DNA of 64,000 bases from Corynebacterium glucuronolyticum DSM 44120 (GTDB lineage Bacteria > Actinomycetota > Actinomycetes > Mycobacteriales > Mycobacteriaceae). Below, piece by piece: positions 56,553 to 64,000 of the stretch. Positions within the stretch are counted from its first letter, which is position 1, and each line of letters begins with the position of its first letter. Under the pieces are notes generated by a model. The model did no database searches and was not told the DNA's origin. It was given only the letters and a program-made list of their open reading frames with translations. The translations under genes were made by a program, and so were the position numbers. The stretch lies in NCBI RefSeq assembly GCF_030440595.1, contig NZ_CP047452.1, positions 1,054,001 to 1,118,000 on the forward strand, written 5' to 3'.

Positions 56553-57245
56553 ATGCGCCTTATTCTTACTCATTGCACAGTCGATTACGTCGGCCGGCTG
56601 GAAAGCCATTTGGAACCCGCTGACCGCCTCGTCATTGTGAAGAACGATGGTTCGGTTTCTGTTCACGCCGATGACCGAGCGTATAAGCCGTTGAACTGGA
56701 TGAGTCCGCCCTGCAGCCTGCAGGAGATGGACATCGCCTCCGAAGAGGGGGAGGATACGGGGGAAAAACTGTGGGTAGTCGAGTCCAAAAAAGGCGAGCA
56801 GCTCCGAATTACCTTGCATGAAGTCTACGAGGACATTTCTCGTGACTTGGGCGTTGACCCGGGGCTTGAGAAGGACGGCGTGGAAGCCCACCTCCAGCAG
56901 CTTCTCGCAGAGCATGTAGAGACGCTCGGTGAAGGATTTAGCCTTGTCCGGCGTGAGTACCCAACACCAATCGGCCCCGTGGATCTCTTGTGCAAGGATG
57001 CGGACGGGGAAACTGTAGCCGTGGAAGTGAAGCGGCGGGGCGGAATCGATGGGGTGGAGCAACTGACCCGATATGTGGATCTGCTCAACAGAGATGACCT
57101 TTTGAGCCCCGTTCACGGGGTTTTCGCCGCCCAGCAGATAAAGCCGCAGGCCCGTACTCTCGCTGAGGATCGCGGTTTTCGCTGCGTTATCCTGGACTAC
57201 CAGGCGATGCGTGGAATTCCGTCAGACAAACTCACCCTTTTCTAG
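56553..57245 (+). CDS. nucS: mismatch-specific endonuclease NucS (EndoMS)
   Basis: 230 residues. Actinobacterial replacement for MutS/MutL mismatch repair, cutting both strands at G-T, G-G and T-T mismatches with the sliding clamp. N-terminal domain with [41 protein letters not shown]-terminal RecB-like nuclease with [16 protein letters not shown] and [20 protein letters not shown] holding the D-ExK site. A TAACCT hexamer seven bases before the ATG suggests a possible leaderless internal transcript. Confidence 0.96.
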   Translation: MRLILTHCTVDYVGRLESHLEPADRLVIVKNDGSVSVHADDRAYKPLNWMSPPCSLQEMDIASEEGEDTGEKLWVVESKKGEQLRITLHEVYEDISRDLGVDPGLEKDGVEAHLQQLLAEHVETLGEGFSLVRREYPTPIGPVDLLCKDADGETVAVEVKRRGGIDGVEQLTRYVDLLNRDDLLSPVHGVFAAQQIKPQARTLAEDRGFRCVILDYQAMRGIPSDKLTLF

Positions 57246-57258
57246 AAGGAGGCAGACT

Positions 57259-57531
57259 GTGGGAAGGAAAAACCGGCGCGCTTCCCGCCCAATGAGGCAG
57301 CTTCCTCCAGATGGTTCGAGCTTTGTTCCCACCTCAACCGTGGACGTGCACGGTGTCCAATATAAGGTCCGTCCGTTCGGCTCTGCCCGTGCTACGAAGT
57401 TTTACATCTGTCCCGGGTGTCATCAAAATATTCCACCGGGTGTCGCCCATGTAGTGGCGTGGTATGCCGATCGGGACGGCGATGATCGCCGTCACTGGCA
57501 CCGCCATTGTTGGGATGTTTTTTCCTCCTGA
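57259..57531 (+). CDS. small protein with a Cys/His metal-binding-like motif
   Basis: 90 residues from the GTG at 57259, chosen for AAGGAGG six bases upstream. A basic N-terminus (GRKNRRASRPMRQLPP) is followed by a domain with CPGCHQNIPPGVAHVV and HWHRHCW, a C-x2-C ... H ... H-x2-H-C pattern resembling an HNH-type or zinc-ribbon fold. Homologues follow nucS in other actinobacteria, as I recall, sometimes labelled ATP/GTP-binding without evidence. It lies 13 bases after nucS, so it is probably in the same operon. It may assist DNA repair; that is inference from position only. Confidence 0.75.
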   Translation: MGRKNRRASRPMRQLPPDGSSFVPTSTVDVHGVQYKVRPFGSARATKFYICPGCHQNIPPGVAHVVAWYADRDGDDRRHWHRHCWDVFSS

Positions 57532-57698
57532 TGGCCTGCGGTGAACTCGAACTGTCCTCCGGCTTTTCGACGTTCGGTGTACCCGTCCACCAGGTTTCCT
57601 GGCACGGCCCGGGGAGAGTGGAATTGGAACCAGCAAACGGGGTCCTTTTTCAACGGCTACCGGGGATGCGGCTGCCGGCCGGGGCAGAAGCTGCAAAC

Positions 57699-57722
57699 AA
57701 AAAGGAGCCCCGAAGGGCTCCC
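57699..57722 (-). terminator. mce terminator
   Basis: GGAGCCC-CGAA-GGGCTCC hairpin (57704-57721), followed on the minus strand by TTTTTG, 14 bases after the mce stop. Confidence 0.9.
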
Positions 57723-57735
57723 CATGCGGTTCTAG

Positions 57736-58194
57736 TTACTTCTTCGGCTCGGTGAGCTCGAGGAGAACACCACCTGCATCCTTTGGGTGAACGAAGTTGA
57801 TGCGTGCTCCACCGGTTCCGATCTTGGCCTCGGGGTAGAGGACGCGCATGCCCTGAGCCTTGATGTGCTCGGTAAGAGCATCAAGGTTGTTGACACGGAG
57901 GCACATCTGCTGGATGCCGGGGCCCTTCTTATCCAGGAACTTGCCGATGGTGGAGTCGGGGGACAGCGGAGCGAGAAGCTGAATCATTCCTTCTTTTTCA
58001 GAGATGTTCTTCGGGCCGATCATGGCCTCGGCGACGCCCTGCTCTTCGTTCTTCTCAACATGGTGGCAGACCCAGCCGTAGACGCTGCGGTAGTGCTCGA
58101 TAGCCTCGTCGAGGTCCGGCACAGCGATGCCAACGTGGTCGAGACAAGTTACATACTCGTGGGGGATTTCGATCCCAGAAACATCGTTACTCAT
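57736..58194 (-). CDS. mce: methylmalonyl-CoA epimerase
   Basis: 152 residues, glyoxalase/VOC fold. Interconverts the R and S forms of methylmalonyl-CoA in propionate metabolism. Metal ligands: CLDHVGIAV (His), IQQMCLRV region and VLLELTEPKK (Glu) near the end. Normal length. The ATG lies seven bases after TAGACT with no ribosome-binding site, so a leaderless transcript is likely. Divergent from the thiamine-binding-protein gene with overlapping -10 elements. Confidence 0.93.
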   Translation of the reverse strand: MSNDVSGIEIPHEYVTCLDHVGIAVPDLDEAIEHYRSVYGWVCHHVEKNEEQGVAEAMIGPKNISEKEGMIQLLAPLSPDSTIGKFLDKKGPGIQQMCLRVNNLDALTEHIKAQGMRVLYPEAKIGTGGARINFVHPKDAGGVLLELTEPKK

Positions 58195-58201
58195 GGCTTT
58201 T

Positions 58202-58211
58202 AGTCTACTCT
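58202..58211. promoter_or_regulatory. overlapping divergent -10 elements of mce and the thiamine-binding-protein gene
   Basis: AGTCTACTCT holds TACTCT for the plus gene (58206-58211, seven bases to ATG) and TAGACT for mce on minus (58207-58202, seven bases to ATG). This is the same geometry as moeA/moaE. Confidence 0.65.
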
Positions 58212-58218
58212 GGAAACT

Positions 58219-58512
58219 ATGATGATTGCTTTCTCAGTCGCGCCCGTTTCCGAGGAAATGTCCGAAGCGGTAGCGCGCGCCGTTAAAATTGTCCGAGATT
58301 CTGGCCTGCCCAATGAGACCAACGCCATGTTCACCCTCATTGAGGGGGAGTGGGACGAAGTTATGGACGTTGTGAAACGTGCCACAGATGCGGTGTTGGA
58401 GGTGAGTCCGCGGGCATCCCTCGTTATAAAGGCCGACATCCGTCCGGGGTGGAATAACCGTCTCACAGGCAAGGTTGAGGATATGGAAAAGGCAATGAAG
58501 GAGTTGAACTAA
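58219..58512 (+). CDS. MTH1187/YkoF-like thiamine-binding protein
   Basis: 97 residues, DUF77 family, small ferredoxin-like proteins that bind thiamine or related ligands. It begins MIAFSVAPVSEEMSEAVARAVKIV, with SGLPNETNAMFTLIEGEWDEVM and RASLVIKADIRPGW, the usual family marks. Normal length. Start at the first of two adjacent ATGs; a -10 hexamer lies seven bases upstream, so the transcript is probably leaderless. The thioredoxin-like gene starts at its stop. Confidence 0.87.
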   Translation: MMIAFSVAPVSEEMSEAVARAVKIVRDSGLPNETNAMFTLIEGEWDEVMDVVKRATDAVLEVSPRASLVIKADIRPGWNNRLTGKVEDMEKAMKELN

Positions 58513-59292
58513 GTGGCAGGAGTTTTTGACCTCAGCTCGCTGAAGAAGGACCCTCAGCCGTCGCAGGGAGGCGGTGCTCACGAGGTACTGGTTACCGCGG
58601 CTAACGTGCAGCAGGTGCTGGTCTCGTCCCAAGAAAAGCCGGTGATCCTCCAGGTGGGATCTAGTCGCTCGCCCGAATCGGACGAGATGCGGAAGAACTT
58701 CAACGAGCTGCACAACGACGGCTTCACCTACGCCTACGTCGACGCTGATGCGACCCCAGAGGTTGCCGGTGCCTTGGGCGTGCAGGCTATCCCCACCGTC
58801 GTTGCTTTCATCGGCGGACGCCCCGCCGGCTCCTTCCAGGGCGGACAACCGCGTCAGGTGCTAGAACAGCTTGTGTCGCAGATTGCGCCAGGAGAGGAGA
58901 AGCCCTCCGATCCGCGCATTGATAACGCCAACGCTCTCCTGGAATCAGGAAATGTGGCAGAGGCTGAGGCGGCTTTCCAAAAGATCCTCAAAGAGGAGCC
59001 TGGCAACAAGGAAGCCAAATCAGGTCTTGCGCGTACGCACCTCATCCACAGGGTTGCGGAGGCTCAAGTTGATGCGGCAACTGGCTTGGATGCTGAGCTC
59101 ATTCAGGCGGATGCAGAGGCGGCTGGTGGCGATCTTTCGGCCGCGTTTTCCCGTCTTCTGGGGCAACTGATGACCAATTTCGGTGACGATAAAGAGACCG
59201 TGAAGAAGAGGCTCATTGAGCTATTCTCGGCCTTTGAGGGCTCGCCGGAAGTGGATGATGCTCGGAGGAAGATGGCTAGCGCGTTGTTTTAA
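58513..59292 (+). CDS. thioredoxin-fold/TPR protein lacking redox cysteines (CnoX/YbbN-like)
   Basis: 259 residues from a GTG directly after the previous stop. Residues about 25-135 form a thioredoxin fold (PVILQVGSSRSPESDEM, AIPTVVAFIGGRPAGSFQGGQP with the cis-proline TVVAF loop), but the CxxC is replaced by S-R-S-P, so it cannot act as a dithiol reductase. Residues about 140-259 are tetratricopeptide-like helices (DPRIDNANALLESGNVAEAEAAFQKIL). This layout fits CnoX/YbbN chaperone holdases. A bidirectional terminator follows. Confidence 0.88.
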   Translation: MAGVFDLSSLKKDPQPSQGGGAHEVLVTAANVQQVLVSSQEKPVILQVGSSRSPESDEMRKNFNELHNDGFTYAYVDADATPEVAGALGVQAIPTVVAFIGGRPAGSFQGGQPRQVLEQLVSQIAPGEEKPSDPRIDNANALLESGNVAEAEAAFQKILKEEPGNKEAKSGLARTHLIHRVAEAQVDAATGLDAELIQADAEAAGGDLSAAFSRLLGQLMTNFGDDKETVKKRLIELFSAFEGSPEVDDARRKMASALF

Positions 59293-59323
59293 TGCGACGC
59301 TGAAAAATCTAGGAAGCTTTAAA

Positions 59324-59368
59324 AAATAAAACTGGACGCGAGGGTGAATCTCGTGCCCAGTTTTATTT
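59324..59368. terminator. bidirectional terminator
   Basis: AAATAAAACTGG (59324-59335) and CCAGTTTTATTT (59357-59368) pair, with an inner CGCGAG/CTCGTG stem. It separates the convergent thioredoxin-like and surface-protein genes. Confidence 0.9.
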
Positions 59369-59386
59369 AGTTTGAGGTGGATAGCC

Positions 59387-61909
59387 CTAGATGAGTCCCT
59401 GCGAGTGGGCCCAGTTGTAACCACCTGCGCCAAGTCCGAGAAGCGCAAGGATGCCGATCACAATTCCTGCGATCGCACTCGGAGTCAGCTCCCCATTCTC
59501 GCTTGAGGAGCTCGAGCCATTTTTGTCGCTCGAGTTGTTCGACGTCGTTGGGGCGGGCCTGGGGTCAGGCATCGGTTCGGAGGTCGGCTTTGACGTGGGT
59601 TCGTCCTTCTTCTTGGCTACGAACTTCACCTTGATGATGTCGGTAGATTTGTCGGGGTAGGTGACCACAACTGTGGTGGTTGCCCAGGAGCCTTCGCCGA
59701 GGTTCACTGCCGGGGAGACAGTGATGAGTCCAGTGACCGGGTTGATTGAGTAATTCCAGTTCTCGGGGTGGCTGGGAGTGCCGATTGTAAAGGTGGTTCC
59801 CTTTGGAAGCTTAGTGTCACCAGCAAGGTCGATGGTGGTGTTATCGCCGATGGTGACGTTGTTTTCCGCCGGGTAGGAGGGTGCAAACTTATCTGTATCC
59901 TTCTTCTCAACAGGCTTCGGTTCACTCGTGGGCTCGGTCGGCTTGGAAGTGGGCTCGGTCGGCTTGGAAGTGGGCTCGGTCGGCTTGGAGGTGGGCTCGG
60001 TCGGCTTGGAGGTGGGCTCGGTCGGCTTGGAGGTGGGCTCGGTCGGCTTGGAGGTGGGCTCGGTCGGCTTGGAGGTGGGCTCGGTCGGCTTGGAGGTGGG
60101 CTCGGTCGGCTTGGAGGTGGGCTCGGTCGGCTTGGAGGTGGGCTCGGTCGGCTTGGAGGTGGGCTCGGTCGGCTTGGAGGTGGGCTCGGTCGGCTTGGTT
60201 GTGGTTGTTTGCTTCTTCTTAACCACGACCTTGACGTTGATTTCGTCCGTCGAGTTATCGGGGTAGTGAACGGTCACGGGGATCGTCACGCTACTGCTAT
60301 CACCGAGGGATGCCGAGGGGTAGATCTTGATGAGGCCCGTTTTCTCCTCAACGGCGAAATCCAGCTTCGTCGGATCAGAAGACTTCGGGGCGTGGAAAGA
60401 AGTTCCCTCGGGGAGGTCCGTATCGCCCTCTAGCTTTACCTGCTTATTTTCGCCGGCAGTCACCTGCACCTCAGACGGGTACGCAGGCGCGTAATTGTTG
60501 GCATACGTCTGCTCCGGCTTGTCCTTATCGTACGGCGGAACAGGCTTCGTCAGATCAGTCTGGGCAACGAGCTTGACCGAAATCTGGTCCACTGAGTGAT
60601 CGCTGTAGCGGACAGTGACAGTGCGCTGGGTCCACGCGCCGGCGGCCAAGGTCTTATCAGGATTGACAGTGATCTCACCGGTGTTCTCGTTGATGCGGTA
60701 GTTGAACTTGCTCGCTTTGTCGGCTCCACTGATGGAGAACTTTGTCCCCTGCGGCACCTTCGACGTCAGCTTGATAGGTGACGATGTGCCGATCTTGACG
60801 TTCTGGATGAGCTCGCCGTAGGACGGATCGTACTCAGCAGCGAGATTTCCCGTTTCGCCCTGCTTAATGGAGACCTTCACGGTGGCGGCTTCGTGAGAGC
60901 CGTCGGTGTAGACAACGACTGGATGCCACTCGTAGTACACATTTGGCTTTACTGTTTCCGGCACAGTAATGGTGAATGTGCCGTCCTTGCTCGTTTCTGG
61001 GGATACCTTCCAGCCTTTATTCACCTGCGGGGCGCGAACCTCGCGTACATTGGTGAGAGGCGTGGACAGCGCAATTTTTACGCTGCCACCGGGGAGCACC
61101 GATACGTCACCGTACTTCGGGTTCTCCCTGTCCGCGATGGGATTATCGGGCTGTGCGACCGTCATAGTGGCAAGAGCGGTGTCCGACGTGCCGTCGGGGT
61201 ATTTCACAACAAAAGCAAGGGGCTTCTTGGTGCCCACGACGGAATCGGCGGGGGCAGTGACTGTCCAGTTGCCATCCTTGGACAATTGAGAGGTCCATCC
61301 CTCAAGATTGCCCTGCGCAGCAGTGAAAGTGGTGCCCTCGGGGAAGTCCTTATTCGCCACACTGAATGTGACCGACTTACCGGGTTGAACGTCCTTTTCC
61401 ACCTTGGCGGGTTCAAAGCGGCCACTCATTGGGTTATCCGGCTGGGCCACGTATACGGTCACCGGAATCTTACCCACAACGCTGTGGTCTTTCTTTCGGA
61501 CGGTGAATTCAAAGTGCCGCACCATGCCTTGGTCGGTTCCCTTGGGAACCGTCACCGTTACCACGTTGTTTTCGGTTGTCGAGGTCCAGTGATAATTCTT
61601 ATCCACGCCCTCGCCGATATTGAAAGTAATGTAGTAGCCTTCCGGGAGCGGCTTTGTGATCGTGGGCTTGAGCACGTTATCTTTGCCCGCCTGAACGGTG
61701 GCTACGGGGGTGTCTTTCCCCTCCAACTTCAGCGTGGTCGTGGCGTAGCTCACACCATCCCACACGGGGGTGTTTTCGTTCGCTGTATTTTGTGCGGTGG
61801 CGTGAGGTAGAACCGTTGCTGGAGCCACCACAGCACCGGTGAGCGCCAGGGACGTGGCCGTGAGTAGGCCAAGCATGCGCTGTTTAGCTGAAAATTTCTT
61901 AGATTTCAT
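59387..61909 (-). CDS. Rib/alpha-like repeat surface protein
   Basis: 840 residues from the leaderless ATG at 61909. Signal peptide (TSLALTGAVVAPATVLPHATAQ), then about five domains of 85-100 residues of the Rib/alpha-like beta-sandwich type, with recurring marks such as YPDGTSD, YTDGSHE, YSDHSVD and YPDNSTD. Next come 13 copies of the heptad PTEPTSK (coded at 59931-60203) and one further Rib-like domain with YPDKSTD. It ends in a Ser-rich stretch and a hydrophobic helix (ELTPSAIAGIVIGILALLGLG) with no LPxTG motif, so it is probably held by that helix. A likely adhesin or envelope-spanning surface protein. Confidence 0.85.
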   Translation of the reverse strand: MKSKKFSAKQRMLGLLTATSLALTGAVVAPATVLPHATAQNTANENTPVWDGVSYATTTLKLEGKDTPVATVQAGKDNVLKPTITKPLPEGYYITFNIGEGVDKNYHWTSTTENNVVTVTVPKGTDQGMVRHFEFTVRKKDHSVVGKIPVTVYVAQPDNPMSGRFEPAKVEKDVQPGKSVTFSVANKDFPEGTTFTAAQGNLEGWTSQLSKDGNWTVTAPADSVVGTKKPLAFVVKYPDGTSDTALATMTVAQPDNPIADRENPKYGDVSVLPGGSVKIALSTPLTNVREVRAPQVNKGWKVSPETSKDGTFTITVPETVKPNVYYEWHPVVVYTDGSHEAATVKVSIKQGETGNLAAEYDPSYGELIQNVKIGTSSPIKLTSKVPQGTKFSISGADKASKFNYRINENTGEITVNPDKTLAAGAWTQRTVTVRYSDHSVDQISVKLVAQTDLTKPVPPYDKDKPEQTYANNYAPAYPSEVQVTAGENKQVKLEGDTDLPEGTSFHAPKSSDPTKLDFAVEEKTGLIKIYPSASLGDSSSVTIPVTVHYPDNSTDEINVKVVVKKKQTTTTKPTEPTSKPTEPTSKPTEPTSKPTEPTSKPTEPTSKPTEPTSKPTEPTSKPTEPTSKPTEPTSKPTEPTSKPTEPTSKPTEPTSKPTEPTSEPKPVEKKDTDKFAPSYPAENNVTIGDNTTIDLAGDTKLPKGTTFTIGTPSHPENWNYSINPVTGLITVSPAVNLGEGSWATTTVVVTYPDKSTDIIKVKFVAKKKDEPTSKPTSEPMPDPRPAPTTSNNSSDKNGSSSSSENGELTPSAIAGIVIGILALLGLGAGGYNWAHSQGLI
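59931..60203 (-). repeat. 21-bp in-frame tandem repeat, 13 copies
   Basis: Thirteen near-identical 21-bp units encoding PTEPTSK on the minus strand, with one silent third-base difference (A or G) between the first two copies and the rest. It codes a 91-residue rigid Pro/Thr/Lys/Glu stalk and is likely to vary in copy number. Confidence 0.93.
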
Positions 61910-61916
61910 ACTGCCG

Positions 61917-61922
61917 AGTATA
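61917..61922 (-). promoter_or_regulatory. -10 element of the leaderless surface-protein gene
   Basis: TATACT on the minus strand, seven bases before the ATG at 61909, with no ribosome-binding site. Confidence 0.6.
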
Positions 61923-62230
61923 AAGCTTTTTTGCCAGTTGCATGGGAGGATTCTGTGCCACTGCACCCTCATGTGCGGTTAATTCTCACAATCTTTCTGA
62001 CGTTCCAATCGAGAGGTAACTGTAGGAGAAACGAGCGCGGTGAGCCCTGCTGGTGCCTGGTAGCCCTTCGTTCATGGCAGAGAGAACCGCGTCTATGCGG
62101 TTGTCGTGTGTTGGGGCAGTTCAGGCCGACACGTGTCAGTGTGGGACGTTGGGGCTCCAGAAAGCCCCGCTAACCGGGACCGTAACTACATTGGAAGGAA
62201 GCGCACTTCTCGTGCTGTGGTGTGAAAGAC

Positions 62231-62255
62231 CAAAAAAGTCCGGCCGGAGCCGGAC
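62231..62255 (-). terminator. glgB terminator
   Basis: GTCCGGC-CGGA-GCCGGAC hairpin (62238-62255), followed on the minus strand by TTTTTTGG, 64 bases past the glgB stop. Confidence 0.85.
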
Positions 62256-62318
62256 CTTGTGCGTGCAGTTGTCCAATCTCCCCGCGCCCGCGCGAGTCAG
62301 GCGCGTGACGGAGATATC

Positions 62319-64000
62319 TTAGTGCTGCTCTAAAGCGTAGAACTGGGCGCTCATCGCCGGGATATGGATGCACACGGAGTGATCGCAACCATCCCACGGG
62401 CGCTCGTCGGACTGCGCCTCGAACTCGAGGAAGTTGCCGGCCCCCTCGTACACGTCCTCGTCGGTATTGAGGATGCGCTTCCACACGCCGGGTTCAGGGA
62501 CACCGACGGTGTAATTGGGCTGAGAGTAGCCGCCGAAGTTGTACACACACAGCACCTTCGAGCCATCGTCACCGGTGCGGACGAAGGCAAGGATGTTGTT
62601 GTCTGCATCATCGGCCTTGATCCAACGGAATCCCTCGGGCTTGAAGTCCAAGGAATACAGCGCAGCATTGTCAGTGTAGACAGAGTTGAGATCGTGGGTG
62701 AGTTTTTGGATCCCACGGTGGTACTCGCCTTCCCAGCCATCCATGTCTGCCCAGTACAGGGAATCGGATTCGTTCCATTCGCCAACCTGGCCGAAGTCCT
62801 GCCCCTGGAAGAGCAGCTGCTTGCCAGGATGTCCCCACATGAAAGCGAGGAGCGTGCGCAGTCCAGCTGCCTTGTTCCACGCATCGCCGGGCATTCGCTG
62901 CCACAGGGTTCCCTTGCCATGGACGACCTCGTCATGGGAAATCGGCAGCACGAAGCGCTCACTGTAGTGGTACACCATAGCGAAGGTGACCTCATTGTGG
63001 TGGTAGGAGCGATGGATGGGGTCGTGCCCGAAGTACTCCAGGGTGTCATGCATCCAGCCCATGTTCCACTTGAAAGTGAAACCAAGGCCACCGTTGGAGG
63101 TGAAATCGGTAACGCCGGGCCAACTTGTTGATTCCTCTGCTATGGTCACGATGCCGGGGTGGTTCTTGTGCACCGTGGCGTTCATCTCCTGCAGGAACTG
63201 GACGGCTTCCAGGTTCTCGCGGCCACCGTACTGGTTCGGTGTCCACTCGCCGTCCTCGCGGGAGTAGTCCAGGTACAGCATGCTGGCCACGGCGTCTACT
63301 CGGAGGCCATCGATGTGGAATTGGTCAATCCAGTACAGTGCATTGGCGACGAGGAAGTTGCGCACCTCGTTGCGGCCGAAGTTAAAGACGTAAGTGCCCC
63401 AATCCTTCTGCTCACCCCGACGCCAGTCGGGGTGCTCGTACAGCGGGGAGCCATCGAAGCGGGCGAGTGCCCACTCGTCCTTGGGGAAGTGGGCAGGCAC
63501 CCAGTCCATGATGACACCGATACCACGGGCGTGGAAAGCGTCGATAAGCGCCCGGAAATCGTCGGGAGAACCAAACCGGGAGGTAGGAGCATAGTAGCCG
63601 GTGACCTGGTAGCCCCACGAACCGCCGAAGGGGTGCTCGGACACAGGCAGGAACTCGACGTGGGTGTAGCCCATGCCATCGACGTAATCGACGAGTTCAT
63701 CGGCGAGCTGCTGGTAGCTGAGGCCTTGCTTCCAGCTGCCCAAGTGCACCTCATAGATGCTCATCCGCTCGGTAGTAGGAAACTCGTCCGCGCGGGAGGA
63801 GATCCACTCGTCATCTTTCCACTCGTACGAGGAGGACGTGACCACGGAGCCGGTTGCCGGAGGTACCTCTGCGAGGCGAGCCATGGGATCTGCCTTGTCC
63901 AGGCGCTCACCGGTTTCTGTGTGGATGGCGTACTTGTACACCGTGCCTTCAGTGATACCGGGGATAAAGATCTCCCACACCCCTGAGCTGCCGATCGCAC
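62319..64000 (-). CDS. glgB: 1,4-alpha-glucan branching enzyme (5' end outside window)
   Basis: About 560 C-terminal residues; the start lies beyond the right edge. GH13 enzyme that makes alpha-1,6 branches in glycogen. Catalytic marks: [12 protein letters not shown], the nucleophile aspartate in [12 protein letters not shown], the acid/base glutamate in [10 protein letters not shown] and the transition-state [14 protein letters not shown]. The first residues inside the window ([12 protein letters not shown]) belong to the carbohydrate-binding domain typical of GlgB. A terminator lies behind the stop. The frame is open throughout. Confidence 0.96.
   Translation of the reverse strand, partial: AIGSSGVWEIFIPGITEGTVYKYAIHTETGERLDKADPMARLAEVPPATGSVVTSSSYEWKDDEWISSRADEFPTTERMSIYEVHLGSWKQGLSYQQLADELVDYVDGMGYTHVEFLPVSEHPFGGSWGYQVTGYYAPTSRFGSPDDFRALIDAFHARGIGVIMDWVPAHFPKDEWALARFDGSPLYEHPDWRRGEQKDWGTYVFNFGRNEVRNFLVANALYWIDQFHIDGLRVDAVASMLYLDYSREDGEWTPNQYGGRENLEAVQFLQEMNATVHKNHPGIVTIAEESTSWPGVTDFTSNGGLGFTFKWNMGWMHDTLEYFGHDPIHRSYHHNEVTFAMVYHYSERFVLPISHDEVVHGKGTLWQRMPGDAWNKAAGLRTLLAFMWGHPGKQLLFQGQDFGQVGEWNESDSLYWADMDGWEGEYHRGIQKLTHDLNSVYTDNAALYSLDFKPEGFRWIKADDADNNILAFVRTGDDGSKVLCVYNFGGYSQPNYTVGVPEPGVWKRILNTDEDVYEGAGNFLEFEAQSDERPWDGCDHSVCIHIPAMSAQFYALEQH

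Larger units (their letters stand above)
61910..62318. other. intergenic region between the surface-protein gene and glgB
   Basis: 409 bases with no gene. The left end has the surface-protein promoter; the right end has the glgB terminator. Nothing else recognised. Confidence 0.5.

Noticed and set aside
59931..60203. CRISPR array
   Set aside because: Units are contiguous 21-bp coding repeats in frame with no spacers and no cas genes nearby.
60893..61810. 305-codon plus-strand frame opposite the surface-protein gene
   Set aside because: Shadow of the Rib-domain gene; the minus frame has signal peptide, domains and anchor helix, and this frame has none.

Overview
The window reads as a urease-positive Corynebacterium chromosome of roughly 58 percent GC. 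The gene order argS-lysA-hom-thrB ... rho-prfA-prmC ... tsaC-wecA-atpIBEFHAGDC-DUF2550-nucS-mce ... glgB is the corynebacterial backbone as I recall it from C. glutamicum. Exact matches to the published McbR operator (before hom) and LldR operator (before lldP), plus many leaderless genes, fit the genus. The species cannot be fixed from the sequence alone.

Layout. 0-1.5 kb: 3' part of a secreted alpha/beta-hydrolase. 2-7.2 kb: L-lactate use, with lutABC divergent from the permease lldP across a shared region holding an LldR site. 7.5-15.1 kb: argS-lysA, three small secreted single-helix proteins on the minus strand, then hom-thrB. 15.4-24.8 kb: molybdenum block with modA and a modBC fusion, mog, mobA, moaC, moeA, moaE, moaD and moaA. 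It contains no molybdoenzyme but encloses a secreted serine beta-lactamase-like protein. 25-28.5 kb: a glycerophosphodiesterase-like lipoprotein that has lost key residues, and an acyl-CoA synthetase. 28.7-32.5 kb: rho-prfA-prmC.

32.6-45.5 kb is an accessory island between prmC and tsaC. It holds a decaying siderophore-type transporter (short binding protein plus 5'-damaged permease), a gene-poor AT-rich kilobase, an EamA-family transporter with a His-rich tail, the complete urease operon ureABCEFGD, and a convergent intact binding-protein/permease/ATPase operon ending in an ArsR-type regulator. Urease needs nickel, so I infer that this last operon supplies a metal or metallophore and that the ArsR protein senses metal.

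45.9-59.3 kb returns to backbone: tsaC, wecA, the whole F1Fo ATP synthase, DUF2550, nucS, a small Cys/His protein, methylmalonyl-CoA epimerase, a thiamine-binding protein and a cysteine-less thioredoxin/TPR protein. 59.4-61.9 kb encodes a large Rib-domain surface protein with 13 copies of a heptapeptide; glgB runs off the right edge.

Three cross-cutting patterns stand out. Two divergent gene pairs (moeA/moaE and mce/thiamine-binding protein) have overlapping -10 hexamers placed so that both transcripts would be leaderless. Several accessory genes carry short tandem duplications straddling their stop codons. Intergenic minisatellites recur, with units of 14, 15 and 25 bp.
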